Assembly (NCBI GenBank): GCA_019634365.1
Contig: JAHQVM010000009.1
Location: 1-64,000 of the forward strand
DNA length: 64,000 nt
Direction: 5' to 3'
From: Flavobacteriaceae bacterium
Lineage (GTDB): Bacteria; Bacteroidota; Bacteroidia; Flavobacteriales; Flavobacteriaceae
Shown: piece by piece, positions 9,716-18,135 of the stretch
Layout: every line of letters begins with the position of its first letter
Numbering within the stretch: the first letter of the stretch is position 1
The notes under the pieces: model-generated
Databases searched by the model: none
The model's input: the letters and a program-made list of their open reading frames with translations, nothing else
Told to the model about the DNA's origin: nothing
Translations under genes and position numbers: made by a program

Positions 9716-9917
9716 CGAATCAAAGGGGAGTATTCGGATTATGGGTAGTTACATAATCGCCGGTAGGGTCAAGGGTTATGCCCCAAGGAATAATTCGATT
9801 TCTTTCCCATTAGTTCTTCTTTCTTCTTTCTGGAACCAAAATGGGGGTTTAGGTTCCGAATCTGGGAATGGAAATTGAATTTGTAGTGCCTCGTCACTCA
9901 AGACGATGCACTTTTCA

Positions 9918-9957
9918 TAAAAGGGAGTGTGTGATTTGGTTACACTCCCTTTTTTCA
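9918..9957. terminator. Strong, roughly symmetric terminator hairpin
   Basis: AAAAGGGAGTGT...ACACTCCCTTTTTT. Confidence 0.75.
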
Positions 9958-10034
9958 TTTTATCAAATGTAGGTCTTATGCGTCATAAGAGAGACACAAA
10001 TGCTCTTTCCAAGTGGTTTTAAATATTTTTGGGG

Positions 10035-10053
10035 TTGCACCCTTTTTGCACCC
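10035..10053 (+). promoter_or_regulatory. Paired direct repeat TTGCACCC-ttt-TTGCACCC upstream of the TPR-LuxR gene
   Basis: TTGCACCC at 10035-10042 and 10046-10053. Confidence 0.7.
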
Positions 10054-10116
10054 CTACTTTCCTAGATTATTGCCAATAAATTTCTTTATTTGCGCCCGCA
10101 AAACAATCTTGACCCC

Positions 10117-11751
10117 ATGCAGTATTGTGTTATACATTTCGGATTTGCTTTTCGCTTCATTTTCATTTTGATCATCTCTATTAGCGCATCGGCACAGGAG
10201 ACCACATCCAATGTAAATAAGGTGCTAGTAGATAGCATTTATAATCTTGGTAAGAAATATCAGCACTCCGATCCCGCCAAGGCAAAAGAGTATTACGAAC
10301 AATCTATTGAGCTTATCGATGCACTGCTTCCCAAAATTGACAGTACACGCCCATATCTTTTAAAAAAGGCAGACGCATATAGGGTGTTGGCAGGTTACAG
10401 TTCCATGAATAGCAAACCCGTTATCGCCTTAGAAATGCATGAGAAGAGCCTTGCCATCAAAAGAATGGTTGGGGCAAGGGAATCGGAGATTCTGAACTAT
10501 CAGGCTTTGTCAAGTCTTTGGGGAAATAACGGAGATTATGAAAAAGCAGGAATCGCAGCAGATTCTGCATACCGAATTGCTCTTGAAACCAATTCGAAAA
10601 AGTTTTTAAGTATAGCAGCCAGGGGAAAAGCATCTTTTTTCCGGGCTACAGAGCAAATCGACAGCGCGAACCATTATTATCGAATAGCAGTAGAAAAAGC
10701 CAAAGATGCTCCGGGAAAGATTCCTGGATATGCCGCTTTGGATATGTACAGTCGTTTTTTAAGGGATCAGGGCAAAACAGAGGAATCCCTGGATTACCTG
10801 AATCAATTTTTGGATCAACTGAAATTTAATAACGACACTATATTTTTTACCTCTGCGTATTTAAGCAAAGCAGAAATGCAGCTTGCCCTTAAAAATCCAG
10901 ATGCAGCAATCGAAAATTTTGAACAGGGAATTTATTACGCCGAAAAAACAAATCAAAGGGATGAGCTTATAGAACTTTACAATGGTCTCACAAAAAGTTA
11001 TGCCCTTAAAAAAGATTACCGGAAAGCCTACGAAAGCAAAGTTCGCTACTTCGATGAGTATAAAAGAAGGAGGGATACTTCGGCTTTTAGAGAGCGAGCT
11101 GAGATTGCTTTGAAGCACGAGTACAATTTGAAAAAGGCAGTGGACAGTACCAATTTCGTACAACAAAAACTCATCGATGAAAGCGAGCTGAAACGCAAGG
11201 CAAACACGAAATTCTGGGCCGTAGTCACTGCTCTTTTGTTCGTACTTTCCTTAGTGACCATCTACTATCTCATACAAAGGAAAAGGTCGGCAGAATTCGC
11301 TCTTAGAAATGAATACCTTAGTGACGAAGTTGACACCAAAACGGAGGAGATCAATGAGTTGCTCACCGAAACCATTCAGCATATAAAAAGCAAGGAAAAA
11401 ATTGCTGAAAACCTTCAGAAATTATCCAAAGAGGAAGATGGAATTACCCTGAAAAGTATCATGGTCGATCTACAGGCTTCCAAAGCCGACAACACCAAGC
11501 TCATTCTTATCAAACAGAATATAGAAAAGGTGAATTTCAGTTTCAATAAGAGGTTGAAGGAAAAGCACCGAAACCTAACCAATACCGATATTGAGATTTG
11601 TTCCTTTATCCGAATTGGATTGAGCCGGAAACAGATTGCCGCCCTGCGGAACACCTCCATTGCAGCTATTAAATCCTCTAGGTTCCGACTCAAGAAGAAA
11701 CTATCCCTAACCGCGGAAGATTCTTTGGACGATTACATCAATTCGATCTAA
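10117..11751 (+). CDS. TPR-repeat protein with TM helix, coiled coil and C-terminal LuxR-type HTH
   Basis: Signal peptide, TPRs, single TM 'FWAVVTALLFVLSLVTIYYLI', C-terminal 'LTNTDIEICSFIRIGLSRKQIAALRNTSIAAIKSSRFRLKKKL'. Confidence 0.9.
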   Translation: MQYCVIHFGFAFRFIFILIISISASAQETTSNVNKVLVDSIYNLGKKYQHSDPAKAKEYYEQSIELIDALLPKIDSTRPYLLKKADAYRVLAGYSSMNSKPVIALEMHEKSLAIKRMVGARESEILNYQALSSLWGNNGDYEKAGIAADSAYRIALETNSKKFLSIAARGKASFFRATEQIDSANHYYRIAVEKAKDAPGKIPGYAALDMYSRFLRDQGKTEESLDYLNQFLDQLKFNNDTIFFTSAYLSKAEMQLALKNPDAAIENFEQGIYYAEKTNQRDELIELYNGLTKSYALKKDYRKAYESKVRYFDEYKRRRDTSAFRERAEIALKHEYNLKKAVDSTNFVQQKLIDESELKRKANTKFWAVVTALLFVLSLVTIYYLIQRKRSAEFALRNEYLSDEVDTKTEEINELLTETIQHIKSKEKIAENLQKLSKEEDGITLKSIMVDLQASKADNTKLILIKQNIEKVNFSFNKRLKEKHRNLTNTDIEICSFIRIGLSRKQIAALRNTSIAAIKSSRFRLKKKLSLTAEDSLDDYINSI

Positions 11752-11768
11752 TACTTGGGTTTTTTGGG

Positions 11769-11788
11769 TTGCACCCTTATTTGCACCC
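11769..11788 (+). promoter_or_regulatory. Second paired TTGCACCC repeat
   Basis: TTGCACCC at 11769-11776 and 11781-11788; -7-like TATATTCG at 11821. Confidence 0.7.
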
Positions 11789-11848
11789 TTGGTTTCTTTC
11801 TGTCCCCTAATCCTGCCTCTTATATTCGTAGAAAGGTTGAATTTCAAT

Positions 11849-12040
11849 ATGCCTTCAGAAAGAAAAAACAAAAAGGAAAAACACCATCGTGAATTTTCGT
11901 TGCCCTCCATTAGGGGCTTGCGAAAGGACTGTCGTTATCATTTGAGGAATCAAGAAAATCATTTAGAAAGGCAATTGGATAATCTTAAGAAAATAGAAGT
12001 CAAATTAAGCGAACTAAGAAAAAGTTTAAATAAGAATTGA
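11849..12040 (+). CDS. Small basic protein, 63 aa, predicted coiled coil
   Basis: MPSERKNKKEKHHREFSLPSIRGLRKDCRYHLRNQENHLERQLDNLKKIEVKLSELRKSLNKN; preceded by a TATATTCG -7-like box and the TTGCACCC pair. Confidence 0.55.
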   Translation: MPSERKNKKEKHHREFSLPSIRGLRKDCRYHLRNQENHLERQLDNLKKIEVKLSELRKSLNKN

Positions 12041-12075
12041 ATGTATAGCTCTATAAATCAAGAAAATATCGCCAA

Positions 12076-12128
12076 TGCACCCGCAATTGCACCCATGATT
12101 GGACTGCTTGTACCCTGTTTTGAAGCCC
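12076..12128 (+). promoter_or_regulatory. Third TTGCACCC-type repeat cluster
   Basis: ATGCACCC 12076, TTGCACCC 12088, TTGTACCC 12109, degenerate TTGAAGCCC 12120; -7-like TACATTCG at 12160. Confidence 0.55.
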
Positions 12129-12207
12129 TTCAAAAATTTAAAATGGATGCTATTCAGGGTACATTCGCAATGTATTAATTGGTTAAAAACCCCAATCCCC
12201 AATAGTT

Positions 12208-12348
12208 ATGTTTTACTCCACTTATATATCGCTAAATTCAGTTATAAATGCTTTGTTTTTCTCCTTGCTTGCCTTCGGTATAGGGATTTCCATTTATTAT
12301 TTGCTGAGAGCTCAAATAGAGCAACGAAAATTAGGCAAATCCCAATAG
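12208..12348 (+). CDS. 46-aa single-TM small protein
   Basis: MFYSTYISLNSVINALFFSLLAFGIGISIYYLLRAQIEQRKLGKSQ; below the supplied ORF length cut-off; followed by a strong terminator at 12389. Confidence 0.55.
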   Translation: MFYSTYISLNSVINALFFSLLAFGIGISIYYLLRAQIEQRKLGKSQ

Positions 12349-12388
12349 CAAGGAATTAAGTAAAGCAGAAATGTGAGGAGAATGAAAT

Positions 12389-12456
12389 GCCACGTTATCC
12401 GCAGTTGAAATGTATGGGGTCAATACGTTAGACTGCGGCGTGGCTTTCGTTTTTTG
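12389..12456 (+). terminator. Intrinsic terminator
   Basis: GCCACG-ttat-CCGCAGT ... ACTGCGG-CGTGGC then TTTCGTTTTTT. Confidence 0.8.
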
Positions 12457-12500
12457 GGATTGTAGTATCTTTAGGAGGTACAATCCCAAAATCTACCTTT

Positions 12501-12866
12501 ATGAAGTCTTTCAATCGATCCCTTAGAGCATGCAGTATTTTGCTTTCCGTAGTCTTTCTCCTGCATGGGTGTACGGTTTATAAAGGATCTGTTTCACTCG
12601 ACGAAGCGGTTCAAGGAGAAAAGAAGGTGAAAATTATTACTTCAGACAGTGATACACCTAAAGAATATGAGAAGATCAATTTGATCGATGGAGAATATCG
12701 CGGTATTCCCAAGCGATATAGTCAAGGATCGGAAGAAGTGATCGATACCAGTAAAATAGTGGAGATTAAGGAACACGATAAAACCTTGTCCAATATCATT
12801 TCATTTTCGCCGCTGGCGATTATTGTGGCTTTAGGTGTTATTCTCTTTACTAATGAGAGTGATTAA
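12501..12866 (+). CDS. Hypothetical lipoprotein
   Basis: Signal peptide with lipobox LLHGC; C-terminal TM. Confidence 0.75.
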   Translation: MKSFNRSLRACSILLSVVFLLHGCTVYKGSVSLDEAVQGEKKVKIITSDSDTPKEYEKINLIDGEYRGIPKRYSQGSEEVIDTSKIVEIKEHDKTLSNIISFSPLAIIVALGVILFTNESD

Positions 12867-12968
12867 TTACAAAATATTCCATCTCATCACTACGTTTGGG
12901 TATCATTTAAGAAAACGCTAACATCGTGGCGTTCATTATTTAATAACTTCGTCTTTGTCTATTTTTAA

Positions 12969-12987
12969 ATTGCAAGTGGTTTGCAAT
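12969..12987. promoter_or_regulatory. Palindromic candidate operator upstream of the outer-membrane receptor
   Basis: ATTGCAA-gtggt-TTGCAAT. Confidence 0.4.
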
Positions 12988-13017
12988 AAGAATGGGCGTA
13001 ACTAACTAATTCTATCT

Positions 13018-15435
13018 ATGAAAGTCGGGAACCTCACCTTAACCCTTGCCCTTTTATTTTCTGTTATAACCTATGCTCAATCAACGTACTCAGTATCTGG
13101 CGAAATTGTAGATGCCAATGATGAAGGCATTCCCTTTGCGAATGTACTTTTGCTGACTGCATCCGATTCCACCTTGGTCAAAGGTGCGATTACTTCAGAT
13201 AATGGAAATTATAGCATCGAGAATGTTGAGGAAGGGGACTACTATGTACAAAGTACTGTTTTGGGCTACCAATCTGCTAGTTCCCCATCATTTCAATTAT
13301 CTGGAGACTACCGCGTACCCACTTTAGTTCTTACAGAAGGGGAATCTTTGGATGAAGTGGTAGTAACGGCTGAGAAACCCCTGTTTACGCAAAAAGTGGA
13401 CCGATTGGTCATCAATGTGGAGAGTAGTATTGTATCGGCAGGAGGCTCTGCTTTGGAAGTTTTGGAGCGATCGCCTGGGGTAATTGTCAATAGGCAAAAC
13501 AACAATATTTCGGTAGTGGGAAAAGATGGGGTTGTGGTGATGATTAATGGAAAAACAAGCTATGTCCCTACCTCGTCCATCGTACAACTCTTAGAAGGGA
13601 TGAGCTCCGATAATATTGAATCGATAGAACTAATTACCACACCCCCTGCCAATTTCGATGCAGAAGGAAATGCAGGTTTTATCAATATTGTTTTAAAGGA
13701 AAATCCTGATCTGGGATTAAATGGATCGTATTCTTTCTCGGGCGGCTACGGTCGTGGGGAAACCACTTCCAATAATATCAACTTCAATTATCGAAAGAAT
13801 AAGATCAACCTGTTCGGGAGTTATTCTTTTTCATTGGATAAAAGGGAACAAGTATTTAAAACGAGTCGTGAATTTGTGGAGAACGATACCCTCCGTGGCA
13901 CCAATACCCGTACCGATAGGGATCCCAGACAACGGAATCATAATGCTCGCTTGGGGTTGGATTATCAGGTGTCTGAGAAAACCATTGTTGGGGTTTTGGT
14001 CAATGGATTCGACAATAGATGGTCCATGGATGCATTCAATGCAAGTTTCAATAGTGAAAATGGTACTCCGGTAAGCTTTGTCGATATCGTAAATGATGAG
14101 ATTAACCAATTGAAGCACTTTGGAGCGAATTTCAATTTAAAACATAATTTTCAGGAAGAGGAATTCATAAGTTTCGATGTTGATTATCTCTTTTATGAAT
14201 TCGATAACCCTACCAATTATGCCAATTCTTTCTTTGATGAAGATCGCGTCTTCTTGAATACCGATTTCCTTAGGAGTGGGAAGGAAACTCCTATTACTAC
14301 CTGGGTAGGTAAAGTGGATTATTCGAAAAAGATAAGTGATGATTTTAAATTGGAGGTGGGTGCCAAGGGAACCCAGTCCGATTTCGAAAATGATGTCTCC
14401 GTAGATAACCTAATTGAAGGTGTTTGGCTGCCAGATCCTACCTTGACCAACAAGAGTAACTTGAATGAATCCATTTTAGCAGGATATGCTGCGGCAGATT
14501 ATACGATTAATGAGAAGACCAGCGTGAAAGTAGGTATGCGTTATGAGTATACCGATTCGAAACTGGATACAGATACCCAAGGAACTGTAGTGGATCGAGA
14601 ATACGGAATTTGGTTCCCCAGTGTATTCTTGCAACGTAAGATTACCGAAGATCTTGGGATGAACCTGTCCTATTCAAAACGAATCACCAGACCAACCTTC
14701 AACGACTTGGCGCCTTTCGTTATCTTTTTTGATCCGCAAACTTTTCTGTCGGGGAATGCGTCTTTGCAACCAGCGATTTCGAACACCGTGAAATACGATA
14801 TCAATTATAAATCCTATTTCCTATCCTTTCAGTATACCGATCAGGACGAATCGATTGCTAATTTTCAGGAGTCCATAGACGAGGAAACGGGACGCCTCAT
14901 TTTTGAAGCGGCCAATTTGGATTACACCCGTACCTTTTCCATTATTGCAGGGATTCCCGTAAAGATTGCCCCATGGTGGCGTACCCAGAACAACGTAAAT
15001 TATTTTAGGCAGCAGGTAAGGGCCTTTTACAATGAAGTCCCCATCGAACAGGAATTGGGGAATTTTTCCGCGAACAGTACACACTCCTTTAAAATATCTG
15101 ATAGCTTCTCTGCGGAACTCTCAGGGTTCTACAATGGGCCAGGATTTTTTGGTTCGGCGCGTTACGAGGAAGTATATGGGATTAATATTGGATTGCAAAA
15201 ACAATTTGGCGAAAAATGGGGTACACTAAGGGTATCTCTAAATGATGCTTTGGATTCTATTGAGTTCAATGGTGGTACGGATTTGCCCGATCAGAATATC
15301 AGGACCAGAAACACCTTCGATTTTAGCAATAGGACTATTTCCGTGACCTATAGTAGAAACTTTGGTAACAGCAAACTGAAATCATCCCGTAACCGAGAAA
15401 CAGGATCGGAAGCAGAAAGAAGACGTGTAAATTAA
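13018..15435 (+). CDS. TonB-dependent receptor / outer membrane beta-barrel protein with N-terminal carboxypeptidase-regulatory-like domain
   Basis: Signal peptide, YSVSGEIVDANDEGIPFANVLLL, plug-like domain, C-terminal barrel. Confidence 0.88.
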   Translation: MKVGNLTLTLALLFSVITYAQSTYSVSGEIVDANDEGIPFANVLLLTASDSTLVKGAITSDNGNYSIENVEEGDYYVQSTVLGYQSASSPSFQLSGDYRVPTLVLTEGESLDEVVVTAEKPLFTQKVDRLVINVESSIVSAGGSALEVLERSPGVIVNRQNNNISVVGKDGVVVMINGKTSYVPTSSIVQLLEGMSSDNIESIELITTPPANFDAEGNAGFINIVLKENPDLGLNGSYSFSGGYGRGETTSNNINFNYRKNKINLFGSYSFSLDKREQVFKTSREFVENDTLRGTNTRTDRDPRQRNHNARLGLDYQVSEKTIVGVLVNGFDNRWSMDAFNASFNSENGTPVSFVDIVNDEINQLKHFGANFNLKHNFQEEEFISFDVDYLFYEFDNPTNYANSFFDEDRVFLNTDFLRSGKETPITTWVGKVDYSKKISDDFKLEVGAKGTQSDFENDVSVDNLIEGVWLPDPTLTNKSNLNESILAGYAAADYTINEKTSVKVGMRYEYTDSKLDTDTQGTVVDREYGIWFPSVFLQRKITEDLGMNLSYSKRITRPTFNDLAPFVIFFDPQTFLSGNASLQPAISNTVKYDINYKSYFLSFQYTDQDESIANFQESIDEETGRLIFEAANLDYTRTFSIIAGIPVKIAPWWRTQNNVNYFRQQVRAFYNEVPIEQELGNFSANSTHSFKISDSFSAELSGFYNGPGFFGSARYEEVYGINIGLQKQFGEKWGTLRVSLNDALDSIEFNGGTDLPDQNIRTRNTFDFSNRTISVTYSRNFGNSKLKSSRNRETGSEAERRRVN

Positions 15436-15443
15436 GGATTAGA

Positions 15444-15893
15444 TTATTCTATTTTCTTATAGTTCTCCGAGTTGTACTTGTTGCCATCGGCATCGTATGA
15501 AATTTGGCTATAGCTATTTGGGCCAATCTCCAATTCGAAACGGAACACCTGAACCGTATCCACGATTTTCATCATTTCGTTGGAGGCGTATTCCAATTGT
15601 TCTTCTAAATAACCGTCTACGATTCTGTAAGTGCCGTATCCAAACCATTCGTTGGTGTCTTTTGGGTTAAACCGTGTCCACATAATCTTGCCCTTACTAT
15701 ACATCTTTACCTGTCGATATCCTTCCAGGTTGTATAGGGTATCCTGAATTTGATTATCCTCATAAATGAACTGGTGTTGGAGTTCCCATACTCCCTCCAG
15801 GGAGATATTGTTTTGTGGGGAGTTGCTTGTAGTAGCCGCGCCGAGGAAAAGCAACGCCATTAAACAACCAAAAATTAGACTAATTCTCTTCAT
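15444..15893 (-). CDS. Hypothetical secreted protein (lipocalin-like size)
   Basis: Signal peptide; 149 aa. Confidence 0.65.
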   Translation of the reverse strand: MKRISLIFGCLMALLFLGAATTSNSPQNNISLEGVWELQHQFIYEDNQIQDTLYNLEGYRQVKMYSKGKIMWTRFNPKDTNEWFGYGTYRIVDGYLEEQLEYASNEMMKIVDTVQVFRFELEIGPNSYSQISYDADGNKYNSENYKKIE

Positions 15894-16049
15894 GGTTACA
15901 AATCTTTTAGGTTGATTTCTAAGGTATTAACACCTTTAAGGTACAAAAAAATAGTGGCTTATCCATTGCCTTTGTTAAAATACAGTGTAGAAATCCTAAG
16001 AATTCGAACATTTTACAGAAAACCCATGCACTTGAACGAAAACCCTTTT

Positions 16050-16065
16050 TCTATGCATGCATAGA
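16050..16065. promoter_or_regulatory. 16-bp perfect palindrome
   Basis: TCTATGCATGCATAGA. Confidence 0.45.
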
Positions 16066-16167
16066 TTTTTTCAGAAGTAAAAGTGTGGTTATTTTTGTCT
16101 CGATAAAGAATTGATTACAAGTTAGATAATTGATTTTTTTTCATATTTAAAAATTGGTTAGTTTTTT

Positions 16168-16210
16168 AGCCTCCATTCGCAACCTGCTTATGGGGGCTTT
16201 TGTTTTTTTC
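16168..16210 (+). terminator. Possible terminator hairpin
   Basis: AGCCTCCA...TGGGGGCT followed by a T-rich tract. Confidence 0.5.
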
Positions 16211-16289
16211 TGAGGATATAACAATATCATAATCCCTTAAAACCACATTTTTTCGTTTCAATTCTTCATTTTTGGACAAATGAACGTCC

Positions 16290-17807
16290 ATGAAAAAATT
16301 ACTTCCCTTCTTATTGTTCCTTTTTTTCTTTGCGTGTAAAGAGGCCCACGAAGAGACCCCAAAAAAGAAGCCCAATGGAGAAACTTTGGCCAAGAATCTA
16401 TGCATATCATGCCATGCCTATCCCGAACCTTCCCTTTTAGACAAGGAAACTTGGGAGAATTATATGCTGCCGAGAATGGGATACATGTATGGCATTTATA
16501 AGAGCACTGAGGAAAGGGAAGCCTTGTTCGAAAACAATGAAGGAGGAAGCATCTTAAAGGAACGCAATTTATTTCCTCCAACTCCGCAAATAGATTCCCT
16601 GGATTGGGAAGCCATCAAACATTTCTATCTCTCAAATGCTCCAGATAGTCTTCCTCGTCTTCCGAAAAAGAATATTTCAAAGACTTTGGATCAATTCAAT
16701 GTAATTATCCCGAACCAAAAAGTTCAAGTACCCAGTAGTACAATGGCCTATTTTTCTGAAGAGGGAATGATTTATTTAGGGGATGCCATGACCAAGAGCT
16801 TTTCAGTTTTCTCAGGGGACCTAGAATTATTGAGTACGGGCAATGTGCAAGAAGGAGCTGTGAGTTTGTATGACGATTCCGAAACTTTTTGGCTCACCGT
16901 TATGGGTAGTTTTGCACCCACCGATGCACCGCTTGGACTCATCGCCAAACTCCCTAAAAATCCAGGTGTTCCTGCTTCAGTTCCTATTACCGGATTGCAG
17001 CGGCCCGTGCATAGCAGTTATGCCGATTTGGATAACGATGGAGATGAAGATATTGTCGTCTGCGAATTTGGTAAGTGGACTGGCTCCCTTTCTTTTTTCC
17101 GAAATGAAGGCGCCACCTATACCAAGGAGATCATGCATCCCCAACCAGGAGCCATCAAGGCCTATGTAAAAGATATGAATGGCGATGGGTTTGAGGATGT
17201 GGTTGCCCTTTTCGCTCAAGGAGATGAAGGGATCGATATCTTCTACAACGATGGAGTTGGAAATTTTGATAGGAAAAGAGTGTTGACTTTTTCCCCGTCG
17301 ATGGGAGGCAGTTTTATGAAGCTTATCGATTATAACGACGATGGTTTTTTGGATATCCTCTACACCGCTGGGGATAATGCCGATTACAAGCCGGTCATGA
17401 AGCCATGGCACGGGGTGTATGTTTTTCTGAATGATGGTGAAAACAACTTCGAGCAGCATAGGTTTTGGCACTTAAATGGCGCCTATAATGCAGTGGTGGA
17501 AGATTTCGACGCTGACGGTGATAAAGACCTAGCCGCTATCTCTTTTTTCCCCGATTGGGTGAATACACCAGAAGAAAGTTTTGTGTATTTCCAAAACGAT
17601 GGGGAAGGAGAGTACTTAATGTTCACTTTTCCAGAAGTGAACATAGGTCGCTGGGTCGTGATGGATGCATCCGATTACGATAAAGACGGTGACTTGGATC
17701 TAATACTGGGATCGTTGGCCTTCGAAGTGGTTCCCAAAATGGGATATATTGAGCAATGGGTAAAAGATGGAATACCCTTTGTCATTTTGGAGAACACAAA
17801 ATTCTAA
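16290..17807 (+). CDS. Lipoprotein with c-type heme motif and FG-GAP/VCBS repeats
   Basis: Lipobox FFFAC; CISCH; repeats such as DLDNDGDEDIVV, DMNGDGFEDVV, DYNDDGFLDIL, DFDADGDKDLA. Confidence 0.85.
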   Translation: MKKLLPFLLFLFFFACKEAHEETPKKKPNGETLAKNLCISCHAYPEPSLLDKETWENYMLPRMGYMYGIYKSTEEREALFENNEGGSILKERNLFPPTPQIDSLDWEAIKHFYLSNAPDSLPRLPKKNISKTLDQFNVIIPNQKVQVPSSTMAYFSEEGMIYLGDAMTKSFSVFSGDLELLSTGNVQEGAVSLYDDSETFWLTVMGSFAPTDAPLGLIAKLPKNPGVPASVPITGLQRPVHSSYADLDNDGDEDIVVCEFGKWTGSLSFFRNEGATYTKEIMHPQPGAIKAYVKDMNGDGFEDVVALFAQGDEGIDIFYNDGVGNFDRKRVLTFSPSMGGSFMKLIDYNDDGFLDILYTAGDNADYKPVMKPWHGVYVFLNDGENNFEQHRFWHLNGAYNAVVEDFDADGDKDLAAISFFPDWVNTPEESFVYFQNDGEGEYLMFTFPEVNIGRWVVMDASDYDKDGDLDLILGSLAFEVVPKMGYIEQWVKDGIPFVILENTKF

Positions 17808-18027
17808 AAATGCAGTTTAGAGGGAGTCTAAATAAATTACTTTAAGACTTTTGTTGAACCCCTAAAAAAACTTTGGCATCGCCTTCTAGGTAATCCAAAG
17901 CCTTCAATGACAGTAGCTCGCAGATTTTAAAATTATTTTGTGCGTAAAATACTATAAATGAGAATATTATCAAATTTTAAAATTATGGTCATTCCAACTG
18001 TTTTTTGATAATGTTGAGGTATTCTCG

Positions 18028-18078
18028 GTAACATTTCCCTTACATTTCTTTTAAGTACGGTTTAAGGTTTCCTAACAT
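18028..18078 (+). promoter_or_regulatory. Pho-box-like direct repeats upstream of PhoX
   Basis: GTAACAT-TTCC-CTTACAT (18028-18045, 11-bp period) and in-phase CTAACAT at 18072. Confidence 0.5.
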
Positions 18079-18135
18079 TCGAAATCTAGTTTTAGGTGTC
18101 TAAAAAATTAACTCGTAAAACCAAAAAACGAAACA

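Noticed and set aside
9425-9878. Overlapping ORFs on both strands (9425-9715 minus, 9594-9878 plus)
   Set aside because: No promoter/RBS seen and composition looks random; the CxxC pairs in the minus ORF are the only hint, so kept only as a low-confidence feature
12099-12359. 86-aa ORF overlapping the 46-aa small protein
   Set aside because: Different frame, begins inside the repeat cluster, no recognisable features; the 46-aa TM frame fits the flanking signals better
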